In this document: positions 11,281-22,600 of the stretch, in pieces | Layout: each line of letters starts with the position of its first letter | How positions within the stretch are numbered: position 1 is the stretch's first letter | DNA from: Timema cristinae | Lineage: Eukaryota; Arthropoda; Insecta; Phasmatodea; Timematidae | Reading direction: 5' to 3' | Length of the DNA stretch: 64,000 bases | Assembly: GCA_039000515.1 (NCBI GenBank) | Contig: JBCFYV010000012.1 | Coordinates: forward strand, 41,709,025 to 41,773,024 | Notes under the pieces: generated by a model | What the model was told of the DNA's origin: nothing | Databases searched by the model: none | What the model saw: only the letters and a program-made list of their open reading frames with translations | Made by a program: the position numbers and the translations under genes

Positions 11281-13325
11281 CGTAAACAAATATTTTCGAT
11301 TTCAAGTACTCTAGAGTTATTTGTTATGCCAAACATTTCCAAAATACCCATTCGGTACCAAATCGTTAGAGACATTAAAAAAAATTATTAAGTATTTGTA
11401 TGATCTGTTTTCACTAACCTACACACGAAGGAAATTTTATACCAATAGCCAGTTTATATTATTTGTCATACTACACAATCTCCATACATTTTAAACAAAA
11501 TAATTATAGCCATTCTGAATCCATCTCAAATATAAAACAAATTCCCATCACTAAACTATCCTTCAAATGATTTTTGCCCAGTAAACAAATATACAATATT
11601 AATTTTATGTCAAACAAATTTCAGATCTGCATTTTAAGCAGTATATTTAGAGCCATTTTCTAAACATTCGGATTAAAAAAAAAACTTTAAGTAAATCTAA
11701 CATTTCTCGATTTGTTGCTAGGGACATACATACAGACGTACAGACAGGAAGACAGTCACAAGGATATACAGAATTGTAAAATCAACTTTTTTATGTTCAA
11801 TGATTACAAAACTTTCTCTTGATATGAGAAAGGAAAAATAAAAATTTGGAACCAAACGTATTCTAGCATTGTGTTTAGCCACTAACTGATTGCACAAATT
11901 GACGGAATCTACAGTATATAGAAATAAGTTTCTGCATACGACAAGCTAAATGAAATACTATTATTATACAGTGTTATAAAAACATAACGAGAATATTAAT
12001 TTTTTCTTTGTTCAATTAATTAATTTACACTTAATTGTATGTTTGGATAGTTCCAAAAATCCTTTGAGGAACTTATGAAAAACCTAAATATTAAGTTATA
12101 GTCTGATCGGAAAATAGTTTCGGCTTAAAACTGACATATTGCATTACAAAAACTACTTTGTAGTGAATGTAATATTAACTGAGATTTGTAAAAAAAATAT
12201 TCAAAAGATGTTCAATTTACAAAAAGTATAGCTTATTAAAATATACAAAGTGGAATAAGTTAGATAAAGATCGACCAGTAAATGAAATAGAATAAAGTGA
12301 TATGGAACGAATTAAAATTGATATTACATAAAAACAATTAAAACATTTAAAAAATAGTAACTAAAAAAAAGGATGGTTAAATACAGGCGAAAAATAAACA
12401 CTAAATAGCTTAAACATATAAATAAATGATAAGAATTAATTAAAAAAAAAAATTCGTTAGATCACACAGGAGAAGCCGCCGTGATCTAATAAAATAAATC
12501 CTTTAACAATAAATGGTGATTTAAAATAGCCCATAGTAACAATAATAAATTACGTATTATAACAGATAATAAAGTGATTTTATTGTGTTCAGGGGTCATA
12601 AAACGTCAAAATTGATCAAAATCTAAATTCTTTTTACTGTCACACTATATCTCCTGGGGGTCGCGAGTACGTAAAAAGTTAATACCATTTTAAGTTGCAA
12701 ACGGACCAAGTGGGCGTATTTTATCTGAGAAATTTCGAGACAAGGAAATGTACGTACAATGCATACATACTTGCTAAGTTAGTAAATTAAAGGATAGGAA
12801 GACATTTCTACGCATCATTATAACTATTTGTATCAACACATTCGAGGACATTTCCTGCTGCCATAAAATGACACAATCAAGGTAATTGCGAAAGTTTGTT
12901 TCTCGTAATTTATAAGTCGTTTATGAATTGCGACTTTATTGCGTTAAGCTGAGGGATTTAAAATAACTGAGAACATATTTTTTTTATCTTTATACTGAGT
13001 GATAAAATGAAGGAAAATCTTGGCGAATAATTGAACACCTTTCTAAGGTATAAATAGTGACAATTTTTTCCATATACCTTATAATACAACTTTTAATAGG
13101 CAACGTTCAGAGAAATCTTTCATAGTAAAAACTCAAATAATGAGAGGTAAGATAAATATTTTTAAAACAATCATTGATTTGATATTCTAAATGCATTTTT
13201 TATTTGATAACTTAGTACATACAATAATATTTAAAATAATTAAATTGAGTCCAATATAACTTTAAAATAAATTGTCTCACACTGCTTTATTCATCACTAG
13301 AATGGCAAATTTTAGGCTTTAAAAC
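11281..13325. other. Non-coding stretch with repeat-family fragments
   Basis: Contains 'catacatacagacgtacagac' and 'caatgattacaaaactttctct' words of the dispersed family (11.3-11.8 kb) and another fragment at 12590-12670. A small hairpin is listed separately. No gene is supported. Confidence 0.5.
12457..12489. repeat. Small perfect hairpin (9-bp arms)
   Basis: ttagatcac at 12457-12465 pairs with gtgatctaa at 12481-12489 across a 15-nt GC-rich loop. Purpose unknown; possibly a trace of a small element. Confidence 0.6.
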
Positions 13326-13575
13326 TACAGGGTGGCCCATGGAAAAGTAGCCCGACTCCTATATCCAACAGGCACCTCACACTGAAAAGAGGAGGTCAAT
13401 CCCCTTCCACCCATATTGTGACATGAAGAATGAGCAAGTGAACTGCTTGTCTAAAGCTTTGTTGACCCATTCTTCATGTCACAATATGGGTGAAAGGGGA
13501 TTGACCTCCTCCAATTCAGAGTGAGGTGCCTGCTGGATATAGGAGGTGGACTACTTTTCCGTGGGTGATCCTGTA
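13326..13575. mobile_element. Foldback MITE with TA target duplication
   Basis: A 246-bp element (13328-13573) is flanked by TA on both sides. Arms of about 100 bp are inverted copies (for example 'gaggaggtcaatcccctt' on the left, its complement on the right) around a 45-bp loop. The ends are cagggtggcccatgg and ...gtgggtgatcctg. TA duplication and CAGGGTGG-type ends suggest mobilisation by a Tc1/mariner (IS630) transposase; this is inferred because none is encoded. Confidence 0.85.
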
Positions 13576-14230
13576 CTATATCAATCTTCAATTATCTTAT
13601 AAAGTTCTGCCATGACACTGTTAAAACACTACTCTTATTTTGAAGAAATATTGATGTATTTGTTTTAAAATTTATTCTGATATAAGAAGTACCGAAAAAG
13701 AGCTAGTATACCTTTTCAGTAAATATATTATTTAAATATTAAATTTAAAATGCATTATTTTTTAACTCAATAAGGACATTATGATATTATCCCCTTTATT
13801 TTAGGGTGAGCCATATTTAAAAAAATCAAACCCCTTATTAAATTATGAGGGATTTTTAAACATTTGCACCTTGTATATACATTTCACCAGGCGGCTCTTT
13901 GAAGTTTGGAAAAACATAAAATTCAATGACTATTTGATACATGCTGAAAGTGATATTTTTAATTAGAATAATATTATTATCAAAACCTTTTTGACTTTTA
14001 ATCTGTCAACATTGTTTAAAACTCTCAAAGGGAATAAAGCTCATCCAAAGAGTTAATATTTTTCTGACCCTATGTTCGTGGGTTCAAAACTAGCTGGGGT
14101 GGGGGGTTCTTAGGTGGTAAAAATGCGTGGCATAACTTACTTTGAAGGGGAAGTAAAGCCATCGGTCCTAAGTCAATTGTGTCATGTAAAAGAAGCTTGG
14201 AAGTTATGTGAAAACAAACTTTCCGCCAAA
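13576..14230. other. Non-coding spacer
   Basis: No gene or intact repeat was recognised before the SINE cluster. The open frame 14114-14323 runs into the SINE tail and is not a gene. Confidence 0.5.
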
Positions 14231-14514
14231 GTTATTATTATTATTATTAGCACCGCGTCTTACTACCCGTTAGGGTTATACGCACTTACGCTAATGTGTA
14301 ATGATATGGTGATTGTGAGATGAAATGAAGGACCTACAGTTTAACGTGGAATCCGAACCACGGTGGAGGCCTGGCATTCCCCAAATTCACAAGATGTCTT
14401 GTCAGAGGTGAAGGAAGGGTTTGGTAATCAGATAAATCTGTGCCGGGACCGAGGATTGAACCCCGGCCGCCAGCACAGAAGTCTGATACCTTATCCCTAA
14501 ACCACCAGGTTACC
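14231..14514 (-). repeat. SINE family 1 (copy A), full length
   Basis: On the minus strand it begins with a tRNA-like head: an A-box-like stretch (tggtttagggataaggt), a gcc-rich arm and a B box (ggttcaatcc). The body follows and the 3' end is gggtagtaagacgcggtgct, then (aat)n. Flanking duplications tttccgccaaa (14220-14230) and tttctgccaaa (14515-14525) show insertion by target-primed reverse transcription. The tail is shared with SINE family 2. Confidence 0.85.
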
Positions 14515-14525
14515 TTTCTGCCAAA

Positions 14526-14641
14526 ATTGATCAGCCCATTTTCTGTCTCACTCTCTTTCTCTCATAGAAATTCTCGTGTGCTGATATAATCAGTCAACCC
14601 AGAACGTTCACTGAAAAGACCTCAAATGAAAAAAAAAATCT
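14526..14641 (+). repeat. Fragment of a third short repeat (shared with 19.13-19.37 kb)
   Basis: The words 'ctcgtgtgctgatat', 'cagaacgt' and 'cctcaaatgaaa' recur in the same order at 19310-19365. It is a truncated copy. Confidence 0.5.
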
Positions 14642-14654
14642 TTATATTACTCTG

Positions 14655-14895
14655 GACCAGAACTGGTGGTCGAATGGCCTAAGACGTCATTATCATAATA
14701 AAATGCGATACCGATTAATGAGAAATCGTTGTTTTAATTCTAGACTGGTATAATGAGGGCTGATTTTCATAAACTGTTTCCCACTCTCCCTCCCCGCAAA
14801 TGTAACTTTATTTTCTCCCAATTTAACCTTCACCATATCTTACACATTATCGTAACTAGTTTATTGACGCTACTTGAATAGGTATGGAGGTGCGT
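14655..14895 (+). repeat. Old SINE relic (family 3)
   Basis: The head 'ggtggtcgaatggcctaag' and the body 'ctgtttcccactctccctcc' followed by 'cattatcgtaactag' match other family-3 copies. The tail is eroded. Confidence 0.55.
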
Positions 14896-15037
14896 CGGAA
14901 AAATAAATACATTTAGTAAAATACTTCTATTATTGTAATTTATTCACTCGCATTAAATAAATATTTTTTATATAAAACTAGTTTAAAATTTATGTTACAA
15001 AAAACATTTATTTATTAAGAGTGATTTCCTAAGAATT

Positions 15038-15201
15038 TGAATGTGGGGAATGCTAGGTCTCCACCGTGGTTCGGATTCCACGTTAAACTGTAGGTCCTCC
15101 ATTTGATCTCACAATCACCCTACCATTACACATTAGCGTAAGTGCGTATAACCCGAACGGGTAGTAAGACGCGGTGCTAATAATAATAATAATAATAATA
15201 A
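15038..15201 (+). repeat. SINE family 1 (copy B), 5'-truncated
   Basis: The 3' half of family 1 is present, from 'ggggaatgctaggtctcc' to the (aat)n tail. An 11-bp duplication, tcctaagaatt, lies at 15027-15037 and 15202-15212. The missing 5' end is what incomplete reverse transcription by a LINE enzyme leaves. Confidence 0.85.
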
Positions 15202-15384
15202 TCCTAAGAATTCATTAATCCTGGAATAAAATACAGAATAAATGCATTAAGCTAAAAATAAAATTTAGTAAAAAACAAACAGAAAATTAAAATTGGGTTA
15301 GTTTTTAATAAATTCGGAATACATTAATTTTAAATTTTGCTTGTCGGTTCAGCAAACAAATAAAGATTTAATTCAAAAAAAGAA

Positions 15385-15620
15385 CCCGCCTCGGTGGCGT
15401 ATTTAGCTAACGCGCCATTCGTGTTGAGCTAGACCACCGAGGACGGGGAGATCAAGGTTCGAATCTCGGTCGGGTGGATTTTTTTTTCCTAAATAGCTTT
15501 ACACTCACCCTCTACTCAAATGCAGGTTCACATCCTCTAAATTCAACCTTCTCAATTCATAATCCATTAGTGTAATTAGTACTTAAGCGTATAATCTGAA
15601 CGGGTAGTAAGACGCGGTGC
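15385..15620 (+). repeat. SINE family 2 (copy C), interrupted at its tail
   Basis: The tRNA-like head begins cccgcctcggtggcgtattt, with B box ggttcgaatc, then a poly-T-rich junction and body, and the tail gggtagtaagacgcggtgct. Copy D has inserted into its AT-rich tail; the remaining tail continues after 15922. Confidence 0.85.
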
Positions 15621-15628
15621 TAAATAAA

Positions 15629-15630
<2 letters not shown>

Positions 15631-15663
<33 letters not shown>

Positions 15664-15922
15664 TAGCACCGCGTCTTACTACCCGTTCGGGTTATACGCA
15701 CTTACGCTAATGTGTAATGGTAGGGTGATTGTGAGATGAAATGGGGGACCTACAGTTTAACGTGGAATCCGAACCACGGTGGAGGCCTGGCATTCCCAAG
15801 ATGTCTTGTCAGAGGTGAAGAAAGGGTTTGGTAATCAGATAAATCTGTGCTGGGACAGAGGATTGAACCCCGGCCGCCAGCACAGAAGTCTGACACCTTA
15901 CCCCTAGACCACCAGGTCCCCC
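15631..15922 (-). repeat. SINE family 1 (copy D), nested in copy C
   Basis: Full-length family 1 in opposite orientation to copy C, so the two tails abut. The duplication ctaaataaata (15620-15630 and 15923-15933) consists of copy C's own tail, which proves D landed second. Confidence 0.9.
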
Positions 15923-16089
15923 CTAAATAAATAAATTAAAAAAATATACCAATGTGTGTTTGTGTGTATTCCATTGCCAATATTTTAAACGCATTACATT
16001 GCCAGCAAAATATGTGTAAGAAAGTGTCCACAAAACCACAAGCTAAACATTCATACAACCCACTCTTGTGTGCATACATTAGTATTTTT

Positions 16090-16345
16090 CTTTGCTCGCT
16101 TCGGTGACCGCATGGTATAAGGCGTTATTCTCGCAGTATTCTAGACTTTCATTAAAGGGGAGTTCGAAGTTATAATCTCAGTCGAGTGTACTAAGGGTGG
16201 TTCTCAAAAATTATTCTCCACTTTATCTCTACGCAAATGCGTGTACATTTCCTTTAAATATAACATTCCTCATCGACATAACAATTAGCGCCATTAGTAG
16301 ATTGGCGTAGAACCCGAACAAGTAGTGAGTGATACACAGCGTTAA
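16090..16345 (+). repeat. SINE relic (family 3)
   Basis: The head 'gcttcggtgaccgcatggta', a body with 'ttattctccactttatctc', and the tail 'ggcgtagaacccgaacaagt' are diverged but recognisable. Confidence 0.65.
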
Positions 16346-17900
16346 AAAATATATATTTCTCCTTACTAAGATATTTTTTCAAAACTTCCTATAAAGTCAC
16401 GTTTTAGAACATGATTTTCATTTACACATTTGATTTAATTTAATTTTTAAAACCTATTTTTAAAATTTACATCCCGTAACAGTATACAAGCAAACTGTTT
16501 GTCTTCGATATAATAAAACATTATCGAGATTGATTATTTTCATATGAAACGTAAGTTTGGTTGTTTCCATTAAATCTATATCTCTTGGTTGATTTTCGTA
16601 GTATTTTAATTTTAGGGCTCACTATTACATGCGGCTTTGTTGTTTTTCCTTATTTTACTATAAATAAATTATTATGTAAATAAATATTGAAAATAATACC
16701 TCAATGATGAAACCGTCATCAAAAGATAAAATGGGGGAATTTCACAGATTTTATCGGTCAATTTCACTGTCAGACTTATTAGCATCAAACGCAGTGCTTA
16801 ATAAATACAAGACACCTACCTAAACTTAAATGGAATAGGACAATTTCACACAAGCAAAACTGGTCCATTTCATCTGAGTAAGGATCGTCTTGTCTTTTAG
16901 TATAGCGTTGCACATTAGGCTTACTGGGCCGGACAGTGATAAAGTTATCAAAGCGCTCTCTCTTTAACTGTATACCACGAACGTCATGCCGACACGTGTA
17001 AGGTTCGCTGTGCGTGCCACTTGATGCCTGACTATGTATCCGATTGACGTCACGGAAATGAGGGTCAGTGGATCATTTCTTCTGGATGAGGAAGTCTAAT
17101 TTGTAGAATGGCACGTAGCAGGTACTAGAAACTTCTTTTTCTACCTCAAAGGGAAATATAGGGGTGCGTAAAAGATGGGTAGAATACACTTAAAGCCCTA
17201 GGGCCTAACTCTGAGTATACTAGTGTAAATACAAAAAAGTATGTTTTTGGAGTGTAAAGACAGTTTTTTTTAAATAAATGCTGACAACTTTTGTGTCTAA
17301 GCTGAATTTTAAATCATTAACCTTTTGACTGCACGCCAAAGAGAATAATTGTGAGTTCCTTCTTGGCTGTAACAGAGAATTGAGTTGATTGTCAGGGTAT
17401 AAGGCACCATAGTTTCAGCTACGTTGTGGACAACTGATAGTTTTCCTTCAGAAACACTTTGGAGTACCCACTAAATGAATTGCACTCGAGACAACGCTGT
17501 GATAAACACTCTTTGGCTAGCTCACGTTAATGGAGTGCTTCGACCACAGTCATAGGACAATTAGATCAAAATTGGCCTAACATTAAGGGTCCTAGACTAC
17601 CAAGTTAATGGATATTTGTTGATAAAGAGAGAAAACTGTTCCCTGGCTCTAAGTAAATTATAATTTATAGGGTATAGGGCATAAAACCATAATATGGGAC
17701 TGTATTTTGAAAAACGGGATAGAAAAGGGTAAGGCCCCAAGATGCAAAAAAAACTGATAGTGCAACTCACTGTACAGCTGTGAGATATACAAAAAATAAT
17801 ATTAGTACATTTTTCAACCAGTTTTTCTTCACTATAATTATTTTGTATCAACTTATGTGCACTACAAATATACGGAGATAAAACCTGAATAATTTAGATT
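16346..17900. other. Non-coding region upstream of the CBM14-VWA gene
   Basis: No exon was recognised here. The segment around 16900-17160 is richer in GC than its surroundings and holds a perfect CRE palindrome (listed). Any first exon of the gene downstream may lie here or further upstream. Confidence 0.4.
17045..17052. promoter_or_regulatory. CRE-like palindrome TGACGTCA
   Basis: A perfect CREB/ATF-type site in a GC-richer segment about 1.2 kb upstream of the CBM14 exon. Similar 8-mers also occur at 6523-6530 and near 35918, so on its own this is weak evidence. Confidence 0.25.
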
Positions 17901-17918
17901 CCCGGTTGGACCAGACGA

Positions 17919-17926
17919 TATATAAG
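17919..17926 (+). promoter_or_regulatory. Possible TATA box upstream of the CBM14-VWA gene
   Basis: TATATAAG is followed 35 bp later by a strong 5' splice-site match, gag|gtgagt (cut after 17960). That leaves room for only a very short first exon, which would encode no useful leader. It is consistent with a promoter but not demonstrated. Confidence 0.25.
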
Positions 17927-18289
17927 TACGTCTAACTCAGACCTAGTTGGCCTGAGTGAGGTGAGTCCTGAACAGCTGTAAAGGTGATTTTTTTTTCCAC
18001 ATTTGTTCTACAGTCTAAATACTCATGTAGTTCCACTAACTAACCTTTTCCCGTGTTTATACGTCATTAAGTGTAGATATGTGGACTGGGCAGACAAATG
18101 CTGAGATGTGGAGCTCAATAAAGTAGAGTACAAATTTGGGCCTATACCACAAAGGTTTAGGTTTTTTAGGTTTAGGTTTAGTTTAATAGAGACTAATTAC
18201 ATACATTTTCAAGGGTTAGAAGATTACAAATGCCAACATTATAGTATACCACAAAGGTATGTTTATATATTTTATATCTGGAATTGCAG

Positions 18290-18822
18290 GTGTTACCATT
18301 GTCCCACTGGGAGGTGTCCTGATGGGTCTTTTCTTGCTGCAAGGTGTCCACATGCAGGTACCCACGTCTTGTCCTGGGCTGAACTCCCCCGAATACACCG
18401 TCCACATAGCCCACCCCAATGACTGTAGCCTCTTCTACAAGTGTGACAACGGCCAACCCAGACTTCAGGAGTGTCCTCAGGGTCTTAATTTCAACCCAGT
18501 CCTCCAGGTGTGCGACTGGCCGTGGAGCGCCGGCTGTAAAGCCGTGCTGGCCTCTAACTCCTCATCATCGTCGACCTCGACGCCCCCTAGGAAGACAACA
18601 CCGCTCCCTGAGTCCGGCGTACCTTGCCCGACAGCTGGGACATGCCTGACGAGGATGACCCTTTGGATGCACCTGCGGTGTTACTGCCCCACTTGACGGC
18701 TTGTGGGTTGTACTGTCGGTGCGTCAACAGGAAGCCTAATCTTGAGGCTTGCCCTGATGGTCTGCACTTCAATGTCGAGCTGCAGCAGTGTGATTGGCCT
18801 CAGGAGGCCAAATGTCAAGGAG
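18290..18822 (+). CDS. Exon with two peritrophin-A (CBM14) domains, 1-nt frameshift between them
   Basis: The exon follows 'ttgcag' and opens with a hydrophobic stretch, [19 protein letters not shown], which may be part of a leader. The first CBM14 (about 18371-18537) shows six cysteines with the usual order: CPG, then [23 protein letters not shown] and [11 protein letters not shown] Ser/Thr/Pro linker follows. The second CBM14 (about 18690-18815) continues in the next frame: [21 protein letters not shown] and [10 protein letters not shown]. The switch falls near 18631-18636; the paralogue at 59.9 kb keeps one frame across the same place. The donor is gag|gtaaca at 18822. If intron 1 is retained, the frame runs to a stop at 18903-18905. 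Confidence 0.8.
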
Positions 18823-19570
18823 GTAACATACGCCAAACTTATAAAGACTGGTTAGATGGTGAAAGGAATGTCAGGGCCTATGTCCCGGCTAAGAGAGTGT
18901 ACTAAATGGGTTTTTCCCTCTTCCTCCACGGAAATTTTACTAAATTTCTTCTGAATTCAATTGTCCTTATCCTTACCTTATAATACAGCATCACTGTGCA
19001 ACTAGTACAAATCACAGATCATACTCGAGAATGAAGATGTTTGGCTCGAGTTGTGACGTTAAGTTACGTGAATCGTGATCACACATCTGTATTCTTAAGT
19101 TAAGTTAACGTTATGTTAAGTTAAAGTTAAGTTGATCGTGATCCCAGCGTAAGCAACGTGTCTGTCTACTGAGTTAAGGGTCCCGGGCTCGATTCCTGGG
19201 ATGGCCGAAAAATGTATCACTGGTGAAATGTGGGTTCCCCTTTCACAGTGATGGCCGGGGGCGATGTGTTGTGTTTGTTCTAGAATTAAGTTAATTTATA
19301 TGTCGTGTGCTGATATCATTTAGTTCAGAACGTGCACGTTAAATACCCCAAATAAATGAAACTGAGTAAAATACATAATCTTGACCATTTAACTGTGGTA
19401 CATGGTCTGAGGCATCATTATGTTAAGAAACTGGATTTCTAGTGATGGGGAGTTCGGAGTTTGAGTCTCAGTTGGGTGTATGAAAGGGGGGAAAATGTTT
19501 CCCAATCTCTTTTCCTACAAGTATAGGTACATTTCCTCTAAATCCTACCTTTTCACCTCTATATCATAAG

Positions 19571-19624
<54 letters not shown>

Positions 19625-22600
19625 TTAAGATCATGAGCTATCAGATAACGCAGCCACATTCAACTCGATAGTTAGCTTATTGCTTCCACTTGTACAGTTA
19701 TATAATTGTAAGGGATTGCATATTTAACAATCAAATAGTCAAAGCTAATATGTATTTATGTATGTATGTATTTATTATGTATTAAGCTTTTAGTGAGGAT
19801 TCACTCCATCTAGATATCATATAGTGAAAATTTAAAAATGATACCTGGACACATGAATCGAACCTAGGACCTTTGGATTTGTATGCCAATGTTCTGTCAC
19901 TGAGATATCAAAAATAGTCCGAAGGTCCCGGGTTCGATTCCTGTGTCCAGGTGTCATTTTCAATTTTCAGAATATAATATCTAATATGGAGTAAATCCTC
20001 ACTAAAACATAAATAATAGCTTTGGCTATTTGATTCATTAATATGCAATCCCTTACAATTATAATAATTGTACAAGTGGCAGCATTAAGCTAACTATCGA
20101 GTCGAAGGTGGCTACGTTATCTGATAGCTCGTGATCTTAATAAATTCACTAATTTGTAGTCGGAAATTTCAGCACATCCATCATAGACTCTGCCTTAAAA
20201 TATGCGTGAGTAATGACCCTGAGCATGGGACAGTTCTTGGATAACTCAGTGGTAGAGCATTGGCGTACTAAGCCAAAGGTCCCGGGTTCGATTCCTGTGT
20301 CCAGGTTTCAATTTTCAAAAAATGATATCTAGATGGAGTAAATCTCACTAAAAGCATACATAATGTCTTTGACTATTTGATTTTTGATTCATTACGCTAT
20401 GATACTATTATATAAGCTATGCCATATTGGAATAATGCTAGGTAAGCTTACTACTACTCTACTACCTTAGTGTGAACGAAGATTACATTGATTTCAATGT
20501 ATTAAGCGCTGAAAATTCTTCCTCACACACGTAAGATATAGAAAAGACATAATTTTCTTCACATAATTGTCAGATGGTTCTAAGAACTGATCAAATATTT
20601 GGCCCTAAGTCATCCAGCTCCAGCTAGTTTTCAAGAGTAATTAACTATGTGAATTTGAGGACCTTTTAGAATTACTCTGTGGTCCCGTTAAGAAGCAGTG
20701 CGTTAGAGAACTCTACTTCAGATGGATTATACCATGTTTGATATGTATCCCATGCTTATGATACACTTTGGAAGGTTTGAAACTCCCTGGCCTTCGATGT
20801 TTGCAGATAATTTTTTTTACAGTATTTTATATATGCAAATTAATTTTTAAAACTGGCTTTGGTGGCCGCATTTTCTTAGGCATCACTCTCGTGTTAAACT
20901 AGATTGCTGATAACAAGGAGATCAGGGTTCGATTCACAGTTGGGTGTACTGAGGGTGGTTTTCTAAAATGGTTTTCCACTCTCAATATAGGAAATGCGAG
21001 TACATAGTCTTTAAATTTAACCTTCCTCATACTTAAATCATTAGCGTAACTAGCATATATGTGTATAAACTGAACAGGTAGTAAGACGCAGTACTAAAAA
21101 TACTTGAAAATTTAAAATGCTAAAAAAATTTGACACAAGAAATAAATTATGTATTTAAAAAATAGTTCACTTATGTTTTCTAAGAAAGAGGTGTAAGTGC
21201 ATCATAATATTTTAAAGCTTGCTTCAAAAATTACTGTTATTTTCTCCATAACGTCAGGTATTTTCAGAAATCACAAAAACAAAGTATTTTCACATTTCTT
21301 TTAATAATTCTGGCAGAATGTATGTATAGATACTATAACATAATGTAAATTTATCATACTTTTGTATCTACATTCATGCCGTAAACACGACTACAAACTT
21401 ATTTTACTCAAGTTTTAATAGAAATTTGACAACATATCAAAAATAGACTGTTCTCATACTGTTAAAACAGTTGAATAGTGCTTTCAAAGTCAAAAAGCAA
21501 GTGACTATAATAAGTGTTGCTAGTACGTGAAAAGTTAGTTTACAATTTCACCGAAATTAATTCAAAGTTTCCTATGCAATCATACAAATACTGACATCAA
21601 CTTAAGCGATGTGTGTAAAAAAAAAAGTAGGTGATTGGAAGGAGCAGATGACAAGTTCTGAAAAAAAGCTTAACAAACACATTCAAAAAGAGCTGCTAGT
21701 TTACAAATATAGAAAATCATTAAGATATATGTTATTCAAGATAAACTTCTGCTATTTATATAAAATTTAATTTAATTGAGGAATCTATATTAGTTTACAC
21801 TGAGTTCATATTATTACACTTAATATTTAAAATCATATTGCAAAACCATCTAATAATTCCAGCAATATTAAAATCTTTCTGACTTCTCCGTGTCAAACCA
21901 AATTCCCTAAAATTTTAACTTTATTCAGACTTGTATCAACCCTTTTGGAGTCATCCCTTTATGTTTTCGATTATTAATCGGATTAGTTTGAAACAAATCT
22001 AACGTGTAGCGTATGCTCTACACACGAGCACCTCTCTCTTGATTTTTTTTTGTTGTTGTTGTTGTTTGAACCAATCTATACTCATGAGTTTGTTTCCAGC
22101 CTGCCCGAAGCTGGTGAACCTACCTGGTAGCACCTGGTATCCCGAAACGTGCATCAGTGATTTGAGTTCAGCGAACGACACGTGCAACCTGGCATGCAGC
22201 TCAGGGTACGAGTTGTCAGGCAGCAGTGTCGTCGAGTGCACGGACGATGGCTGGAGCGGAACAGGGGGCATTGGTGTCATTCCCTCCTGCAAGAGTAAAT
22301 ACCTTTATGTCACAAATTACACTTAGATTTATGGTTACAGACATTTTTTTTTCAGATCCAAAGCTTAATTTCACATACAAACTGAATAAGAATTTCAACA
22401 CTCTTAAGTCCCAAGAGCCGAGCTGATCGGCAACGCTTTCTCTCTTTAAAAGTGTTACAAGCCAATCTGATTGGCTTTTAAGATTTGCGTTAGTTCTGGT
22501 GTTATTCAATAGCCAGTGTAGGAAAATAATGTTTTACTAGAACTAGAATATAATCATTAATTATAGAAAATCAAATGCAGATAAAAATATAATTTTATGA

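Larger units (their letters stand above)
18823..22099 (+). other. Intron between CBM14 and sushi exons
   Basis: The intron begins gtaaca and ends tttgtttccag. It holds a SINE-like repeat (19131-19371), a family-3 SINE with an ATA tail, a 250-bp inverted dimer and another SINE, listed separately. No additional exon with a phase-1 fit was recognised, although one cannot be excluded in 21.1-22.0 kb. Confidence 0.5.

Noticed and set aside
18152..18181. Telomere-like (TTTAGG) tract before the CBM14 exon
   Set aside because: Irregular spacing and only three or four imperfect units; simple sequence is sufficient explanation.
20225..20300. Possible functional tRNA gene (A box, B box, anticodon-stem-like TTGGC/GCCAA)
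   Set aside because: Acceptor and T stems do not pair, and the sequence continues into the body of a repeat present in two further copies; it is a SINE head.
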